Source: an uncultured Pedosphaera sp. (GTDB taxonomy: Bacteria; Verrucomicrobiota; Verrucomicrobiia; Limisphaerales; Pedosphaeraceae). From it: a stretch of 64,000 bases of DNA. This document shows, piece by piece, positions 26,285 to 34,651 of this stretch. Location: the NCBI GenBank assembly GCA_903918755.1, contig CAIXFN010000049.1, forward strand, positions 1 through 64,000, given 5' to 3'. Position 1 is the stretch's first letter; the number at the start of each line of letters is the position of its first letter. Made by a program: the position numbers and the translations under genes. Below the pieces are notes generated by a model. That model was not told the DNA's origin. It was given only the letters and a program-made list of their open reading frames with translations, and searched no databases.

Positions 26285-28114
26285 CTAAAAAGGTTCTTCC
26301 TCCTCCGTGCCGTGCAGGGGGGCGAGAGGCTGGCGCTTGAGTTGGCGCAGGGCTTGTTGCTCGTGCAGCAGTTCCAGCCGGGTTTCGTCGGTCAGTTCGG
26401 GTTCGGCGGAGCGTCGGGTGATTTCCGTGATCTGGCGGTCGATGAATTGGTTGCGTAAACGCAGGACGATGTCCGCGAGTTGCTGTGTCGGATTCGGGAT
26501 CGGACGCGCCTGGGTGGTGACCTCGGTGATGAGGCTGCGGGCTGCGGCGGAAGGGATGCCTTCCAGGAAGGGCCCCACCCCTTGCCATTCGGCATCACCC
26601 AAAACGGTCATGCGGGTGATAATAATTTCGCGCACACCGGGATGTGGCACCCAACCCGGATCGAGGTGCGCCCGCAACCAGGCCACGGTGTCATCGTGGA
26701 CGAAGATTACTTTCAACAGCCAATATTCCGCGACCGAGGGGGGCGGCCATGGAGCAGCCGATTCCGGCGCCTCCTCCGGCTCGTTCTCCAGTGCCGAAAC
26801 GGGTTTGGCGCGTCCCACCTTGCGGAATTCGGCGCGGACGGATTCGGGGGAGACCGCCAATCGCAACGCGGTTTTCTGCGCGTAGGTGTCGATCAATACC
26901 CCGTTCCCAGTCTTATGCACTGCCTCCGCCATCGCGTGTAGCACCGTCAACCGGCCGCGGTCGGACTTCAGGTCGTTGGTGACGCACAACCGGTTCAAGT
27001 AGTAGTCGAAGAAACCCTCCGCCTTGGCAATCACCTCCTGAAAAGCGCCGCCGCCGGACGCCTTGATGAAGCTATCCGGATCATGCGGGGCCGGCACCAC
27101 GGCGACACGGACCGCCAGGCCCGCCGCCAGGAGGCTGTCGAGGGAGCGGACGGTGGCATTTTGTCCGGCGTTGTCGGCGTCAAAACACAGGACCACTTCC
27201 TCCACGTAGCGCTTGAGGATGCGGGCGTGATCGGCGGTGAGGGCGGTGCCCTGGGGGGCGACGATGTTGCGCACGCCGGCCATGTAACTGGCGATGAGAT
27301 CAAGCTGGCCCTCGCAGACGATGGCCGATTGCGCGTCCAGCAAGGCGCGTTTGGACTTGTCGAGGCCGAAGAACACCTTGCCCTTGGTGAAGATGGGCGT
27401 TTCCGGGGAATTGACGTATTTGGCGGTTTTTTGGTCGGCGGCCAGCACCCGGCCGCTGAAGCCGATCACGCGACCCTGCTCGTCAGCGATGGGGAATATC
27501 AGGCGGCCGCGAAAGCGGTCGTAATAATGATCCGAGCCTTCCTTGCGCAGGATCAGCCCGGCCTGTTCCATCACCGCGAGATCGTGGCCCTTGCTCTTGG
27601 CCCAGTTTACGGTGTCATCCCAGACTTCCGGGGCGCTGCCCAGCCGGAACAATTGCACGGCCTCGGCAGTGACGCCGCGTTGAAGCAGATAATCCCGCGC
27701 GGCCTGGCCGGAGGCTTCGTTGGCCAGGGCATTTTGCCAGCGCTGGGTGATCTGCTCATGAATATGCAGCAGGGTATCCTTGAGCTGCCGGCTTTGGCTC
27801 TGGCTGGGATCCTGGTCGATTTCAAGCGGGATCTTGGCCCGGTCCGCCAACCGACGCACCGCGTCCATGAACGAGACGTTTTCGTATTCCCGGACGAACG
27901 TGAACACATCGCCGCCTTTATGGCAGCCAAAGCAATGGAAAATCTGGCGCTGGGGGCTGACGTTGAAGCTCGGTGATTTCTCCTTGTGAAATGGGCACAG
28001 CGCCACAAAATTCGTGCCCGCCCGCTTCAATGGGAGGTACGAGCCCACGACATCCACGATGTCGCTGGCATTGCGAATTTGCTCTAATTTGGCGTCTGGA
28101 ATCAAACCGGCCAT
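26285..28114 (-). CDS. dnaG: DNA primase DnaG
   Basis: A 609-residue enzyme that makes RNA primers for replication. The zinc-binding domain has Cys40, His43, Cys61 and Cys64 (ALCPFHKEKSPSF, IFHCFGCHKGG). The Toprim core has VCEGQLD and FDADNAG, with the Gln in place of the usual Tyr/Met of EGYMD. The helicase-binding C-terminal region follows. Starting ATG 28114 is preceded by a leaderless-type promoter. It faces the DapA-like gene; the usual rpoD and rpsU neighbours are missing. Confidence 0.96.
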   Translation of the reverse strand: MAGLIPDAKLEQIRNASDIVDVVGSYLPLKRAGTNFVALCPFHKEKSPSFNVSPQRQIFHCFGCHKGGDVFTFVREYENVSFMDAVRRLADRAKIPLEIDQDPSQSQSRQLKDTLLHIHEQITQRWQNALANEASGQAARDYLLQRGVTAEAVQLFRLGSAPEVWDDTVNWAKSKGHDLAVMEQAGLILRKEGSDHYYDRFRGRLIFPIADEQGRVIGFSGRVLAADQKTAKYVNSPETPIFTKGKVFFGLDKSKRALLDAQSAIVCEGQLDLIASYMAGVRNIVAPQGTALTADHARILKRYVEEVVLCFDADNAGQNATVRSLDSLLAAGLAVRVAVVPAPHDPDSFIKASGGGAFQEVIAKAEGFFDYYLNRLCVTNDLKSDRGRLTVLHAMAEAVHKTGNGVLIDTYAQKTALRLAVSPESVRAEFRKVGRAKPVSALENEPEEAPESAAPWPPPSVAEYWLLKVIFVHDDTVAWLRAHLDPGWVPHPGVREIIITRMTVLGDAEWQGVGPFLEGIPSAAARSLITEVTTQARPIPNPTQQLADIVLRLRNQFIDRQITEITRRSAEPELTDETRLELLHEQQALRQLKRQPLAPLHGTEEEEPF

Positions 28115-28121
28115 GGGACTG

Positions 28122-28150
28122 ATGCTAACATGGTTTCAGCCCCCTGGCAC
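28122..28150 (-). promoter_or_regulatory. Leaderless-type promoter of dnaG
   Basis: GTGCCA (28150-28145), 17 bases, TAGCAT (28127-28122), then 7 bases to the ATG at 28114. Confidence 0.55.
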
Positions 28151-28155
28151 GGTTG

Positions 28156-28190
28156 AAAAAACCCGGCGCGGATGCACCCGCCGCCCGGGT
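28156..28190 (-). terminator. Terminator of the NIPSNAP gene
   Basis: On the minus strand ACCCGG pairs with CCGGGT around a GC-rich interior, followed by a T-run (28160-28156). The stem overlaps the stop codon of the NIPSNAP gene. Confidence 0.65.
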
Positions 28191-28996
28191 CAAATCTGGG
28201 AATACGCCGTTGGGCGCAGGAAAACGTTGCTGATATTGGTGACGATTTCCGGGTCGGTGTAGCCGGGCGTGCTGCTGAGGGTTTTCCACTCCGGATCCCC
28301 GCCGAACTGACCCCAATTCTTGTCGTGGGCGGCCATGTTCTCGAAGGCGAGCATGTACGTCAGGTTCGGCAGCTTGGCGCCGATGAGCGTCTCGCCGAAA
28401 AACACCGGCTGCAGTCCGGTCCGGCGGAAGATGGCGATTTCGCCGTTATTGAACATTTCGATCTTCTTTTGATTGGCCTGTTTGCTGTGGTTCTCGTAGG
28501 TGCGCAGTTCAAAGATGCGGGCCTTATTGCCAGCCGCGGCGGCCGGCACCTCCAGCTTGGGAATACCGGCGAAGGCGCGTAGCAACGAGCTTTCCACGCG
28601 GACATAGGCGGGATCGGTGGCGGGGCAATTTATGAACGCGGCACCGGCCTTTTGGTATTCCGCATCCGCGCGCACGCGCTCATTGGCCGTGGCGAATGAT
28701 TCCAGGGATTTATGGGGCAGCAGGACGTACATGGAAGGGCTGTCCGGGCCGTACATCACGCTGAAAACACCCACGGGTCCGATGCCGGCGCGATTCATCG
28801 CCGGGAGAGCGGCGTCGCGAAAGAAATCATCGAACAGTTTCTGCTTGGGACCGCGCCGGAGGTGATAAAGCCGCAATTCGTAAAACTCGCGCGGGGCGCT
28901 TTCGGCGCTTTCCGCGGCCGGCGATTCCAGGGCGGAGGCCAGGGTTCCCACGCTGGCGGCGGCCACGGAGGATTTGAGAAATTCGCGTCGTTTCAT
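28190..28996 (-). CDS. Tat-exported NIPSNAP-domain protein
   Basis: A 268-residue protein with a twin-arginine start (MKRREFLKSSVAAASVG) and two NIPSNAP-type domains in tandem (FYELRLYHLRRGPKQK near 38 and IFELRTYENHSKQANQKK near 165). Such ferredoxin-like domains resemble dimeric alpha-beta barrels and their ligand is usually unknown. Export by the Tat route suggests it folds in the cytoplasm. It has a strong promoter at 29021-29049 and its own terminator, so it is a single-gene unit. Confidence 0.85.
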   Translation of the reverse strand: MKRREFLKSSVAAASVGTLASALESPAAESAESAPREFYELRLYHLRRGPKQKLFDDFFRDAALPAMNRAGIGPVGVFSVMYGPDSPSMYVLLPHKSLESFATANERVRADAEYQKAGAAFINCPATDPAYVRVESSLLRAFAGIPKLEVPAAAAGNKARIFELRTYENHSKQANQKKIEMFNNGEIAIFRRTGLQPVFFGETLIGAKLPNLTYMLAFENMAAHDKNWGQFGGDPEWKTLSSTPGYTDPEIVTNISNVFLRPTAYSQI

Positions 28997-29020
28997 AGGG
29001 TTGTGAGGCGGTCCGGAAGG

Positions 29021-29049
29021 ATTAAACCGCCGGGGGCAGGGGATGTCAA
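29021..29049 (-). promoter_or_regulatory. Strong sigma70 promoter
   Basis: TTGACA (29049-29044), exactly 17 bases, TTTAAT (29026-29021), 24 bases before the NIPSNAP ATG at 28996. This is the closest match to the classical consensus in the window. Confidence 0.75.
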
Positions 29050-29106
29050 TCGTTCAGCGGGGACCGGATTTCACCATTTTGCCACCGGTTTGTAACGCTA
29101 CGTAAC

Positions 29107-29135
29107 TTGACCCACGCCGCTCCTCCTTTCACGAT
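29107..29135 (+). promoter_or_regulatory. Leaderless-type promoter of btaAB
   Basis: TTGACC (29107-29112), 17 bases, CACGAT (29130-29135), then 7 bases to the ATG at 29143. Confidence 0.55.
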
Positions 29136-29142
29136 TTCGGCA

Positions 29143-30441
29143 ATGTCATTCATGACCAGCAGTGCCCCACGGCGGGAATCTCCCGATCCGTCGGCTCCCG
29201 CTACCAGCCTCGCCGGCGGCGCGGTTTCCCACCCCCACTCCCGCATGAACACAAAAGCGCCGGCAATGCCGAAAAAGGCCCCGCTGGACCGACTGCGAAC
29301 CTACGCGCATGACCTTTGTTTCAAGGGCATGCATGGGAATCGCCTGATTTACAACGCCTGCTGGGAGGATCCGCGGCTCGACCGGAAGGTCATGCAAATC
29401 GGGCGGACCAGCCGGATCGCCATGATCACCAGCGCGGGTTGCAATGCGCTGGATTACCTGCTGGACGATCCGCAGGAGATTCATGCCGTGGATTTGAACT
29501 CCCGGCAGAATGCGGTGCTGGCGCTCAAGGCGCATCTGATCAAGCTGGGGGCGTTTGATGATCTTTACGCGCTGTTTGGCAACGGTGTGCACGGCAATTT
29601 TTCCAAGTTGTACAAAACCATCCAGGCCGAATTGCCCGAGTACGCCCGCCGCTTCTGGCGGAGCAAGGCGCATTATTTCCGGAAGATGCCCATCAAAGGG
29701 TCGTTCTATTTTCATGGCGCGTCCGGTGATGTGGCCTGGGTGGTGCGCTCGCTAATGTTTGCCAACCGGAAGATCCGCCACCTGCTCCAGGAATTGCTGG
29801 CGGCCGAGGATTTGGCCGAACAGCAGCGCATCTACACCCAGTTGGAGCCGGCAGTGTGGAATTGGGCCTGTCGGATGATCATCCGGAGTCCGCTGGTCAT
29901 GGCCATGATCGGGGTGCCGCGCGCCCAATCCCGCCTGATCGACGAACGTTATCCGGGGGCGATGCTGGGCTTCATCAAGGACAAGTTGCGGCATGTCTTC
30001 ACCGAGATTCCGATGAAGGACAATTATTTCTGGCGGGTGTATCTCACCGGCAGCTACACGCGCGAATGCTGTCCCAATTATTTGCGGGAAGAGAATTTTG
30101 CGCTGCTGCAAGCCCGGATTGGTCAGCTCCATTTGCACACTTGCTCGGTGGCCGACCTGCTTCGGCAAAGCCGGGAACCGTTCAGTCATTTTGTGCTCTT
30201 GGACCATCAGGACTGGATGGCCTACCACAATCACGATGCGCTGGAGGAGGAATGGCGCCTGATTTTACAACAGGGTCGCCCAAAGGCCAAAATCCTGCTG
30301 CGTTCCGCCGGTCTGCACGCCGAATTCCTGCCCGGGTGGTTGAACGGTCAGGTGACCTGGCATCCGCGCAAGACCGCGGCGCTGCATGGGCAAGACCGGG
30401 TGGGGACGTATGGGAGCTTTCATTTTGGCGAATTGTCATGA
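29143..30441 (+). CDS. btaA: BtaA, diacylglycerol aminocarboxypropyl transferase (DUF3419)
   Basis: A 432-residue enzyme that moves the 3-amino-3-carboxypropyl group of S-adenosylmethionine to diacylglycerol, giving diacylglyceryl-homoserine, the first step of betaine-lipid synthesis. Family marks are LIYNACWEDPRLD, AMITSAGCNALDYLL, VDLNSRQNAVLALK and YLTGSYTRECCPNYL. It overlaps the methyltransferase gene by ATGA, matching bacterial btaA-btaB operons. I chose ATG 29143 from the promoter 7 bases upstream; this adds a low-complexity N-terminus of 34 residues, and ATG 29245 (MNTKAPAMPKK) is the main alternative. Confidence 0.88.
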   Translation: MSFMTSSAPRRESPDPSAPATSLAGGAVSHPHSRMNTKAPAMPKKAPLDRLRTYAHDLCFKGMHGNRLIYNACWEDPRLDRKVMQIGRTSRIAMITSAGCNALDYLLDDPQEIHAVDLNSRQNAVLALKAHLIKLGAFDDLYALFGNGVHGNFSKLYKTIQAELPEYARRFWRSKAHYFRKMPIKGSFYFHGASGDVAWVVRSLMFANRKIRHLLQELLAAEDLAEQQRIYTQLEPAVWNWACRMIIRSPLVMAMIGVPRAQSRLIDERYPGAMLGFIKDKLRHVFTEIPMKDNYFWRVYLTGSYTRECCPNYLREENFALLQARIGQLHLHTCSVADLLRQSREPFSHFVLLDHQDWMAYHNHDALEEEWRLILQQGRPKAKILLRSAGLHAEFLPGWLNGQVTWHPRKTAALHGQDRVGTYGSFHFGELS

Positions 30442-31112
30442 GCGCCCAAGTAGAGCAGCAACTGCAGGCGTATTATCACTTTCACTCGGCGATCTATGAT
30501 GCCACGCGCTGGAGCTTTTTGTTCGGTCGCAGCCGGATTCTCCGGGATTTAAAAGTGGTCTGTCCCGCCCCGCGGCGGATTTTGGAGGTGGGCTGCGGGA
30601 CCGGGCGCAATGTGAGCCATTTGTGCGAGTTGTATCCGGCCGCCACGGTCACGGGGATTGATCTTTCCGAGGACATGCTGCGGGTGGCGCGGAAGAAGCT
30701 GGCCCCCTATGGCCAGCGGGTATCCTGGGTCCGGCGACCCTACGCGGCGGGCGTGGGCGGTCCCAAGCCGTTCGACCTGATCCTTTTTTCCTACAGCCTC
30801 TCCATGTTCAATCCCGGCTGGCAGGAGGCGATTTCCGCGGCGCTCACGGACCTCACCGACGAGGGCTGCGTTGCCGTGGTGGATTTTCATTCCTCCCGCC
30901 TGGCGTGGTTTCGGAATTGGATGGGGGTGAACCACGTGCGGATGGAAGGCCATTTGCTGCCCTTCCTGCAACAAAACTGCCTCCCCCGTTTGGAACGCGT
31001 CTCGGCCGCTTACGGGGGTGTCTGGCAGTATTTCCAATTTGTGGGGGGGCGGCGGCCGACGGGCGCTGCTAGCCAGGCGGCGGCCACTGCTGGTCGCGGG
31101 AAAGTCAATTGA
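30438..31112 (+). CDS. btaB: BtaB, S-adenosylmethionine methyltransferase of betaine lipids
   Basis: A 224-residue class I methyltransferase that adds three methyl groups to diacylglyceryl-homoserine to make the betaine lipid DGTS. The cofactor motif EVGCGTGRNVSHL (GCGTG at 52-56), the acidic GIDLSEDM and the N-terminal YYHFHSAIYDATRWSFLFGR, a typical BtaB opening, support this. ATG 30438 overlaps the btaA stop. A Gly/Ala-rich C-terminus follows. Betaine lipids can replace phospholipids when phosphate is scarce; no regulatory site proves this here. Confidence 0.85.
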   Translation: MSAQVEQQLQAYYHFHSAIYDATRWSFLFGRSRILRDLKVVCPAPRRILEVGCGTGRNVSHLCELYPAATVTGIDLSEDMLRVARKKLAPYGQRVSWVRRPYAAGVGGPKPFDLILFSYSLSMFNPGWQEAISAALTDLTDEGCVAVVDFHSSRLAWFRNWMGVNHVRMEGHLLPFLQQNCLPRLERVSAAYGGVWQYFQFVGGRRPTGAASQAAATAGRGKVN

Positions 31113-31125
31113 ACTGAACCGAACC

Positions 31126-31154
31126 GTGACTTGGGCGGCCGTCCGCGTTAGGAT
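31126..31154 (+). promoter_or_regulatory. Leaderless-type promoter
   Basis: GTGACT (31126-31131), 17 bases, TAGGAT (31149-31154), 9 bases before the ATG at 31164. Confidence 0.5.
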
Positions 31155-31163
31155 GTCGCTCGC

Positions 31164-32678
31164 ATGTTTTGGTTACGCATCGTTTTCGCCTTGCTGATCC
31201 CCGGGTTGGGACTCGGGGCATTGGCCGCCCCGGAGGGGACCGAAATGGACCCCATCGTTCAGCGGACCTGGTCGGAGGCCCGGACCGCGCACGGGCGGGT
31301 GTTCAGTTGTGGCCCAGCGGCGGAAGTGGCCCGGGTGGCCGTGCGGTTGGAGCAGTTTCGCGAGGCCTATGCCGCCCTCGCTGGCACGCAGGCCGTCGCC
31401 TCGCCGCCGATTGTCGTGATGGCCTTTCCCGACGTGAAGACCATGCGACCCTTCCTGCCGCTGTACCACGGTGCGCCGGCGAATCTGGCCGGATTCTTTA
31501 AGCGGGGCACGGACGAGAATCTGATTGTGCTCAGCCTGTCCGGCGGGAGTGAACGACCGTTGGATGTGATTTTCCACGAATACGCGCACCTGCTGCTGCG
31601 CCGGAACGACCGGATCTGGCCGCTCTGGCTCAAGGAAGGCATGGCGGACGTGTATTCCACGTTTACCGCCTCGGGACGCCAGATGCAGATTGGCGCGCCG
31701 ATTGAGGGACATTTGAAGGAACTGGCAGACAAGCCGCTGCTGCCCCTGGCGGAACTGTTCGCCGTGAAGTCGGACTCGGCAGACTACAACGAGGCGGAGC
31801 ATCAGGGGGTCTTTTACGCCGAAGCGTGGTTGCTCACGCACTACCTTTTTTGCGGCGATGTGCCGGTGCGGAAAGAGCGGTTTGGCCAGTTCATGTTTTT
31901 GCTCCAACAGGGCGTCCGGCCGGAAACCGCTTTCACCCGGGCCTTTCAAACCACTTTGCCCGCGATGGAGGCGGAACTGCGGGGATACCTGGCGCGGGGC
32001 CGGTTTGGCAACTACACGGTGCTGGTGGGCCCCAATCTATCCGCGCCCCGCCCCCTGCGCACCCGGCCATTGGCGCGGGGTGAGACCTGCTACTGGCTGG
32101 GCAATATCCTGGCGCGCATCGGGCGTCCCGATGACGCCGAACCGTACTTTCTCAACAGCCGCCGCCTGGCACCGCAGAGCCCTTTGGGGCGGGAGGGGCT
32201 GGGATTCCTGGCGGTGACCCGGCATCAGGATACCGAAGCCGCGGATTTTTTCAAAGACGCCCTCCAGCATGGTTCCACCAACTTCCTGGCGCATTATTGG
32301 TATGCCAAGGTCCGCTACGAAGGCACATCGGATGGGCATGACCGCTACACCACGGTGAGCCAGGAGACCGCGGCGGAAATCCGGGGTGGACTGCAAAAAG
32401 CGATTGCCCTCATGCCGGAATTCGGTCCGGCGCATAGTTTGCTGGGCTTTTTGGAACTGGTGCAGGGGGATTATCCGGCGGCGGAGCAGCAAATGCTCCA
32501 GGCCATTCAATTGGAACCGGAAAACCAATGGCACCTCCTCACGCTGGCCCAGGCGCAACTGGGCCGAAAGGACACCTTCGCCGCGCGCCGCACCCTGGAG
32601 CCGCTGATGCAGCCCAACAGTGATGAAAAACTCCGCGCCCGGGCCGAGGAGTTGCTCCGCGGCGCCCGCCGTCTGTAG
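31164..32678 (+). CDS. Secreted zinc-peptidase-like protein with TPR tail (DUF1570-like)
   Basis: A 504-residue protein with a Sec signal peptide (1-22). The zinc motif HEYAH is at 138-142 with WLKEGMADVYSTF at 155-167 supplying a probable third ligand, the pattern of DUF1570/peptidase MA-like proteins. From about residue 300 the sequence is helical with TPR repeats (ARIGRPDDAEPYFLNSRRLAP, LVQGDYPAAEQQMLQAIQLEP). Such proteins are common and poorly characterised in Planctomycetes and Verrucomicrobia. It follows btaB by 51 bases with its own promoter. Confidence 0.8.
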   Translation: MFWLRIVFALLIPGLGLGALAAPEGTEMDPIVQRTWSEARTAHGRVFSCGPAAEVARVAVRLEQFREAYAALAGTQAVASPPIVVMAFPDVKTMRPFLPLYHGAPANLAGFFKRGTDENLIVLSLSGGSERPLDVIFHEYAHLLLRRNDRIWPLWLKEGMADVYSTFTASGRQMQIGAPIEGHLKELADKPLLPLAELFAVKSDSADYNEAEHQGVFYAEAWLLTHYLFCGDVPVRKERFGQFMFLLQQGVRPETAFTRAFQTTLPAMEAELRGYLARGRFGNYTVLVGPNLSAPRPLRTRPLARGETCYWLGNILARIGRPDDAEPYFLNSRRLAPQSPLGREGLGFLAVTRHQDTEAADFFKDALQHGSTNFLAHYWYAKVRYEGTSDGHDRYTTVSQETAAEIRGGLQKAIALMPEFGPAHSLLGFLELVQGDYPAAEQQMLQAIQLEPENQWHLLTLAQAQLGRKDTFAARRTLEPLMQPNSDEKLRARAEELLRGARRL

Positions 32679-32692
32679 ACTCAGGAGGGAAG

Positions 32693-33055
32693 TCAATCAT
32701 CCAGCCGACGCCGTTCCTGTTTGCGCGCGGATTGGTGATGTTTGGCTTCGAGGATCCGATTCTTGACCTTGCGCGGCCGGGGGGCGGTCTGGCGGCGGAT
32801 TTTTTCCCGGGCTTGCCGGGCCGCGGACCGGGCCTCCACCTCGCGCGCCTGCAGGGCGGCCAGCAGGCGTTCCCGCGCCAGCTTCCGGTTCGCCGCCTGG
32901 GAACGCGAATCCGCGATGGTCACGCTGATGTTCGTGGGCAGATGGCGCAGGACGACCCGGGTAGACACTTTGTTGACGTTCTGCCCGCCGGGGCCGGAAG
33001 CGCGGCTAAAAGTTTCCTCCAACTCAGCTTCGTTTAATTCGGTGATCGTTTTCAT
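32693..33055 (-). CDS. ArfB/YaeJ-like ribosome-rescue hydrolase
   Basis: A 120-residue protein with the release-factor GGQ motif at 23-25 (SRASGPGGQNVNKVSTRVVL) and a Lys/Arg-rich C-terminal tail (RKVKNRILEAKHHQ, ARKQERRRLDD). This is the layout of ArfB, which enters stalled ribosomes and releases the nascent chain through peptidyl-tRNA hydrolysis; there is no stop-codon-recognition domain. ATG 33055 is used. Its tail is the part that would probe the empty mRNA channel. Confidence 0.88.
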   Translation of the reverse strand: MKTITELNEAELEETFSRASGPGGQNVNKVSTRVVLRHLPTNISVTIADSRSQAANRKLARERLLAALQAREVEARSAARQAREKIRRQTAPRPRKVKNRILEAKHHQSARKQERRRLDD

Positions 33056-33118
33056 GGTGCGGGTTCCGCGGTGGCCCCGGGGGTAACGTAAGCCAAGCCG
33101 GACCATGCGGCAACGGCC

Positions 33119-33157
33119 AATGATGGGGGTGCGGCGCAGGCAAGCACCCTCATCATT
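33119..33157. terminator. 14-bp hairpin after the Gfo/Idh/MocA gene
   Basis: AATGATG.GGGTGC pairs with GCACCC.CATCATT (one G-T pair), around an 11-base loop. It lies after the minus-strand oxidoreductase gene and could end its transcript; no T-run. CCGGCTAAGCCGG at 33181-33193 is a second, smaller inverted repeat. Confidence 0.5.
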
Positions 33158-33221
33158 GTTGGAGTTGGAAGGATTTATGGCCGGCTAAGCCGGGCCAAGA
33201 GGGGCTTTTGCCATCCGCAAC

Positions 33222-34556
33222 TCAACCCACCTGCCAGGGAGCGCGGTGGTTAATGTCGAGCCAACTGGCATCGCCGGTGCCACCGGTGAACTGTTCTTTG
33301 GCGGCGTCCCATTTCATGGTCTGGCCGTGGAGGTAGGCCAGGTTTACCAGGTGGCAGACGTTGGCCGTGCGGGCACCAGTTTCAACGTCGCAGATCGGCA
33401 TTTTCCGGTTGCCAATGGCCGTCAGCCAGTCGCCGAGGTGATCGCTGCTCGGATAGAGATGCACCTTGGCCTGGCCGAGGAATTCCTTCTCCACCCGGTC
33501 CAATTGATCGCGCAAGGGGCCGTCGCCTTTTTCGATGGTTTTGCCGCCGATGGTCACCGCGATGCTGCCGCGGTCCACTTTCACGTCGCCGTGTTCGCCG
33601 TGGAAGGCGATGCCGTTGCCGGCGGTGTGATTGACGATGACGCCATCCGCGTAGCGCAGCCGCACGCCGTTTTGGGCGGTCTGCCAATCGGTGGGCGGGA
33701 GGATTTCCAGCGGACCGGATTCATCCATGCCGAGGCCCCAGTGGGCGATATCGAAATGGTGGGCGCCGAAGTCGCACACGCCGCCGCCACCGTATTCCCG
33801 GTAATGACGCCAATTGGGGTAATGCCCATGAACCCCGCGCGGGCTGAGGACGGAGTTGTAGGGACGCGGCGCGGCCGGTCCCTGCCACATATCCCAATTC
33901 AAACCCGGTTCCGCCGCTTCCTCGGGCAGATCGCAGGGGACGGGCGGACCGCCCACGCCGACGTCCACGTGATCGATCTTGCCGAGCAAACCATTGCGGA
34001 CCAGTTCGCACGCGACGCGGAATTCCCGCATGGAACGCTGCATGGAGCCAACCTGCAAAATGCGCTTCTTCTGCCGGACCGCCCGGACCATGGCCCGCGA
34101 TTCGTGAACCGATTTGCTCAGCGGTTTCTCGCAGTAGATGTCCTTGCCCGCCAGCGCGGCGGCGATGGTGATCGGGGCGTGCCAGTGATCCGGCACGGCG
34201 ATGACCACGCCGTCAATGTCGGGTCGGGCGAGCAGTTCGCGGAAATCGGCGAAGGTTTGGCAGCCTTGGGCCACGCCGGATTCGGCCTTGTTTTTGTAGT
34301 ACGCCTCGACTCGCTTTTTACCATCTTCCCGGCGGTTGGTATCGACATCGCAAACGGCCACCACCCGGGCTTGGGCGTGCCCGAGGAAGCCGCCCATCAA
34401 CCCCCGTCCTTGCGGTCCGAGGCCAATGCTGGCGAGGTTGATCCGGCTGTTGGCCGGCGGTTCCGCCGCCCAACTACGCAAAATGAGGGGAGCCGAAGCT
34501 GCCACCGCCGCCTGAACCAGGAAGCGCCGCCGTGAAACGGAAAGAGAGGGATTCAT
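33222..34556 (-). CDS. Tat-exported Gfo/Idh/MocA-family oxidoreductase
   Basis: A 444-residue NAD(P)-dependent oxidoreductase of the Gfo/Idh/MocA family, with a Tat signal (SRRRFLVQAAVAASAPLIL). The nucleotide fold has ASIGLGPQGRGLMGGFLG and VVAVCDVDTNR; EKPLSKSVHESR holds the family EKP motif and FGAHHFDIAHWG carries His residues near the active site. Secreted members of this family are very abundant in this phylum and act mainly on sugars, sometimes on cell-surface glycans. ATG 34556 is preceded by a leaderless-type promoter. Substrate is unknown. Confidence 0.88.
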   Translation of the reverse strand: MNPSLSVSRRRFLVQAAVAASAPLILRSWAAEPPANSRINLASIGLGPQGRGLMGGFLGHAQARVVAVCDVDTNRREDGKKRVEAYYKNKAESGVAQGCQTFADFRELLARPDIDGVVIAVPDHWHAPITIAAALAGKDIYCEKPLSKSVHESRAMVRAVRQKKRILQVGSMQRSMREFRVACELVRNGLLGKIDHVDVGVGGPPVPCDLPEEAAEPGLNWDMWQGPAAPRPYNSVLSPRGVHGHYPNWRHYREYGGGGVCDFGAHHFDIAHWGLGMDESGPLEILPPTDWQTAQNGVRLRYADGVIVNHTAGNGIAFHGEHGDVKVDRGSIAVTIGGKTIEKGDGPLRDQLDRVEKEFLGQAKVHLYPSSDHLGDWLTAIGNRKMPICDVETGARTANVCHLVNLAYLHGQTMKWDAAKEQFTGGTGDASWLDINHRAPWQVG

Positions 34557-34563
34557 GACAGGG

Positions 34564-34592
34564 AGGATAGCAATTCGGGAAGGTTTTGCCCA
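34564..34592 (-). promoter_or_regulatory. Leaderless-type promoter of the Gfo/Idh/MocA gene
   Basis: TGGGCA (34592-34587), 17 bases, TATCCT (34569-34564), 7 bases before the ATG at 34556. Confidence 0.5.
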
Positions 34593-34651
34593 TAGCTCAA
34601 TAGAACCATTAACTGGACCTCCGGCCCACCAGTGTGAGAGGGTTGCGTCCC

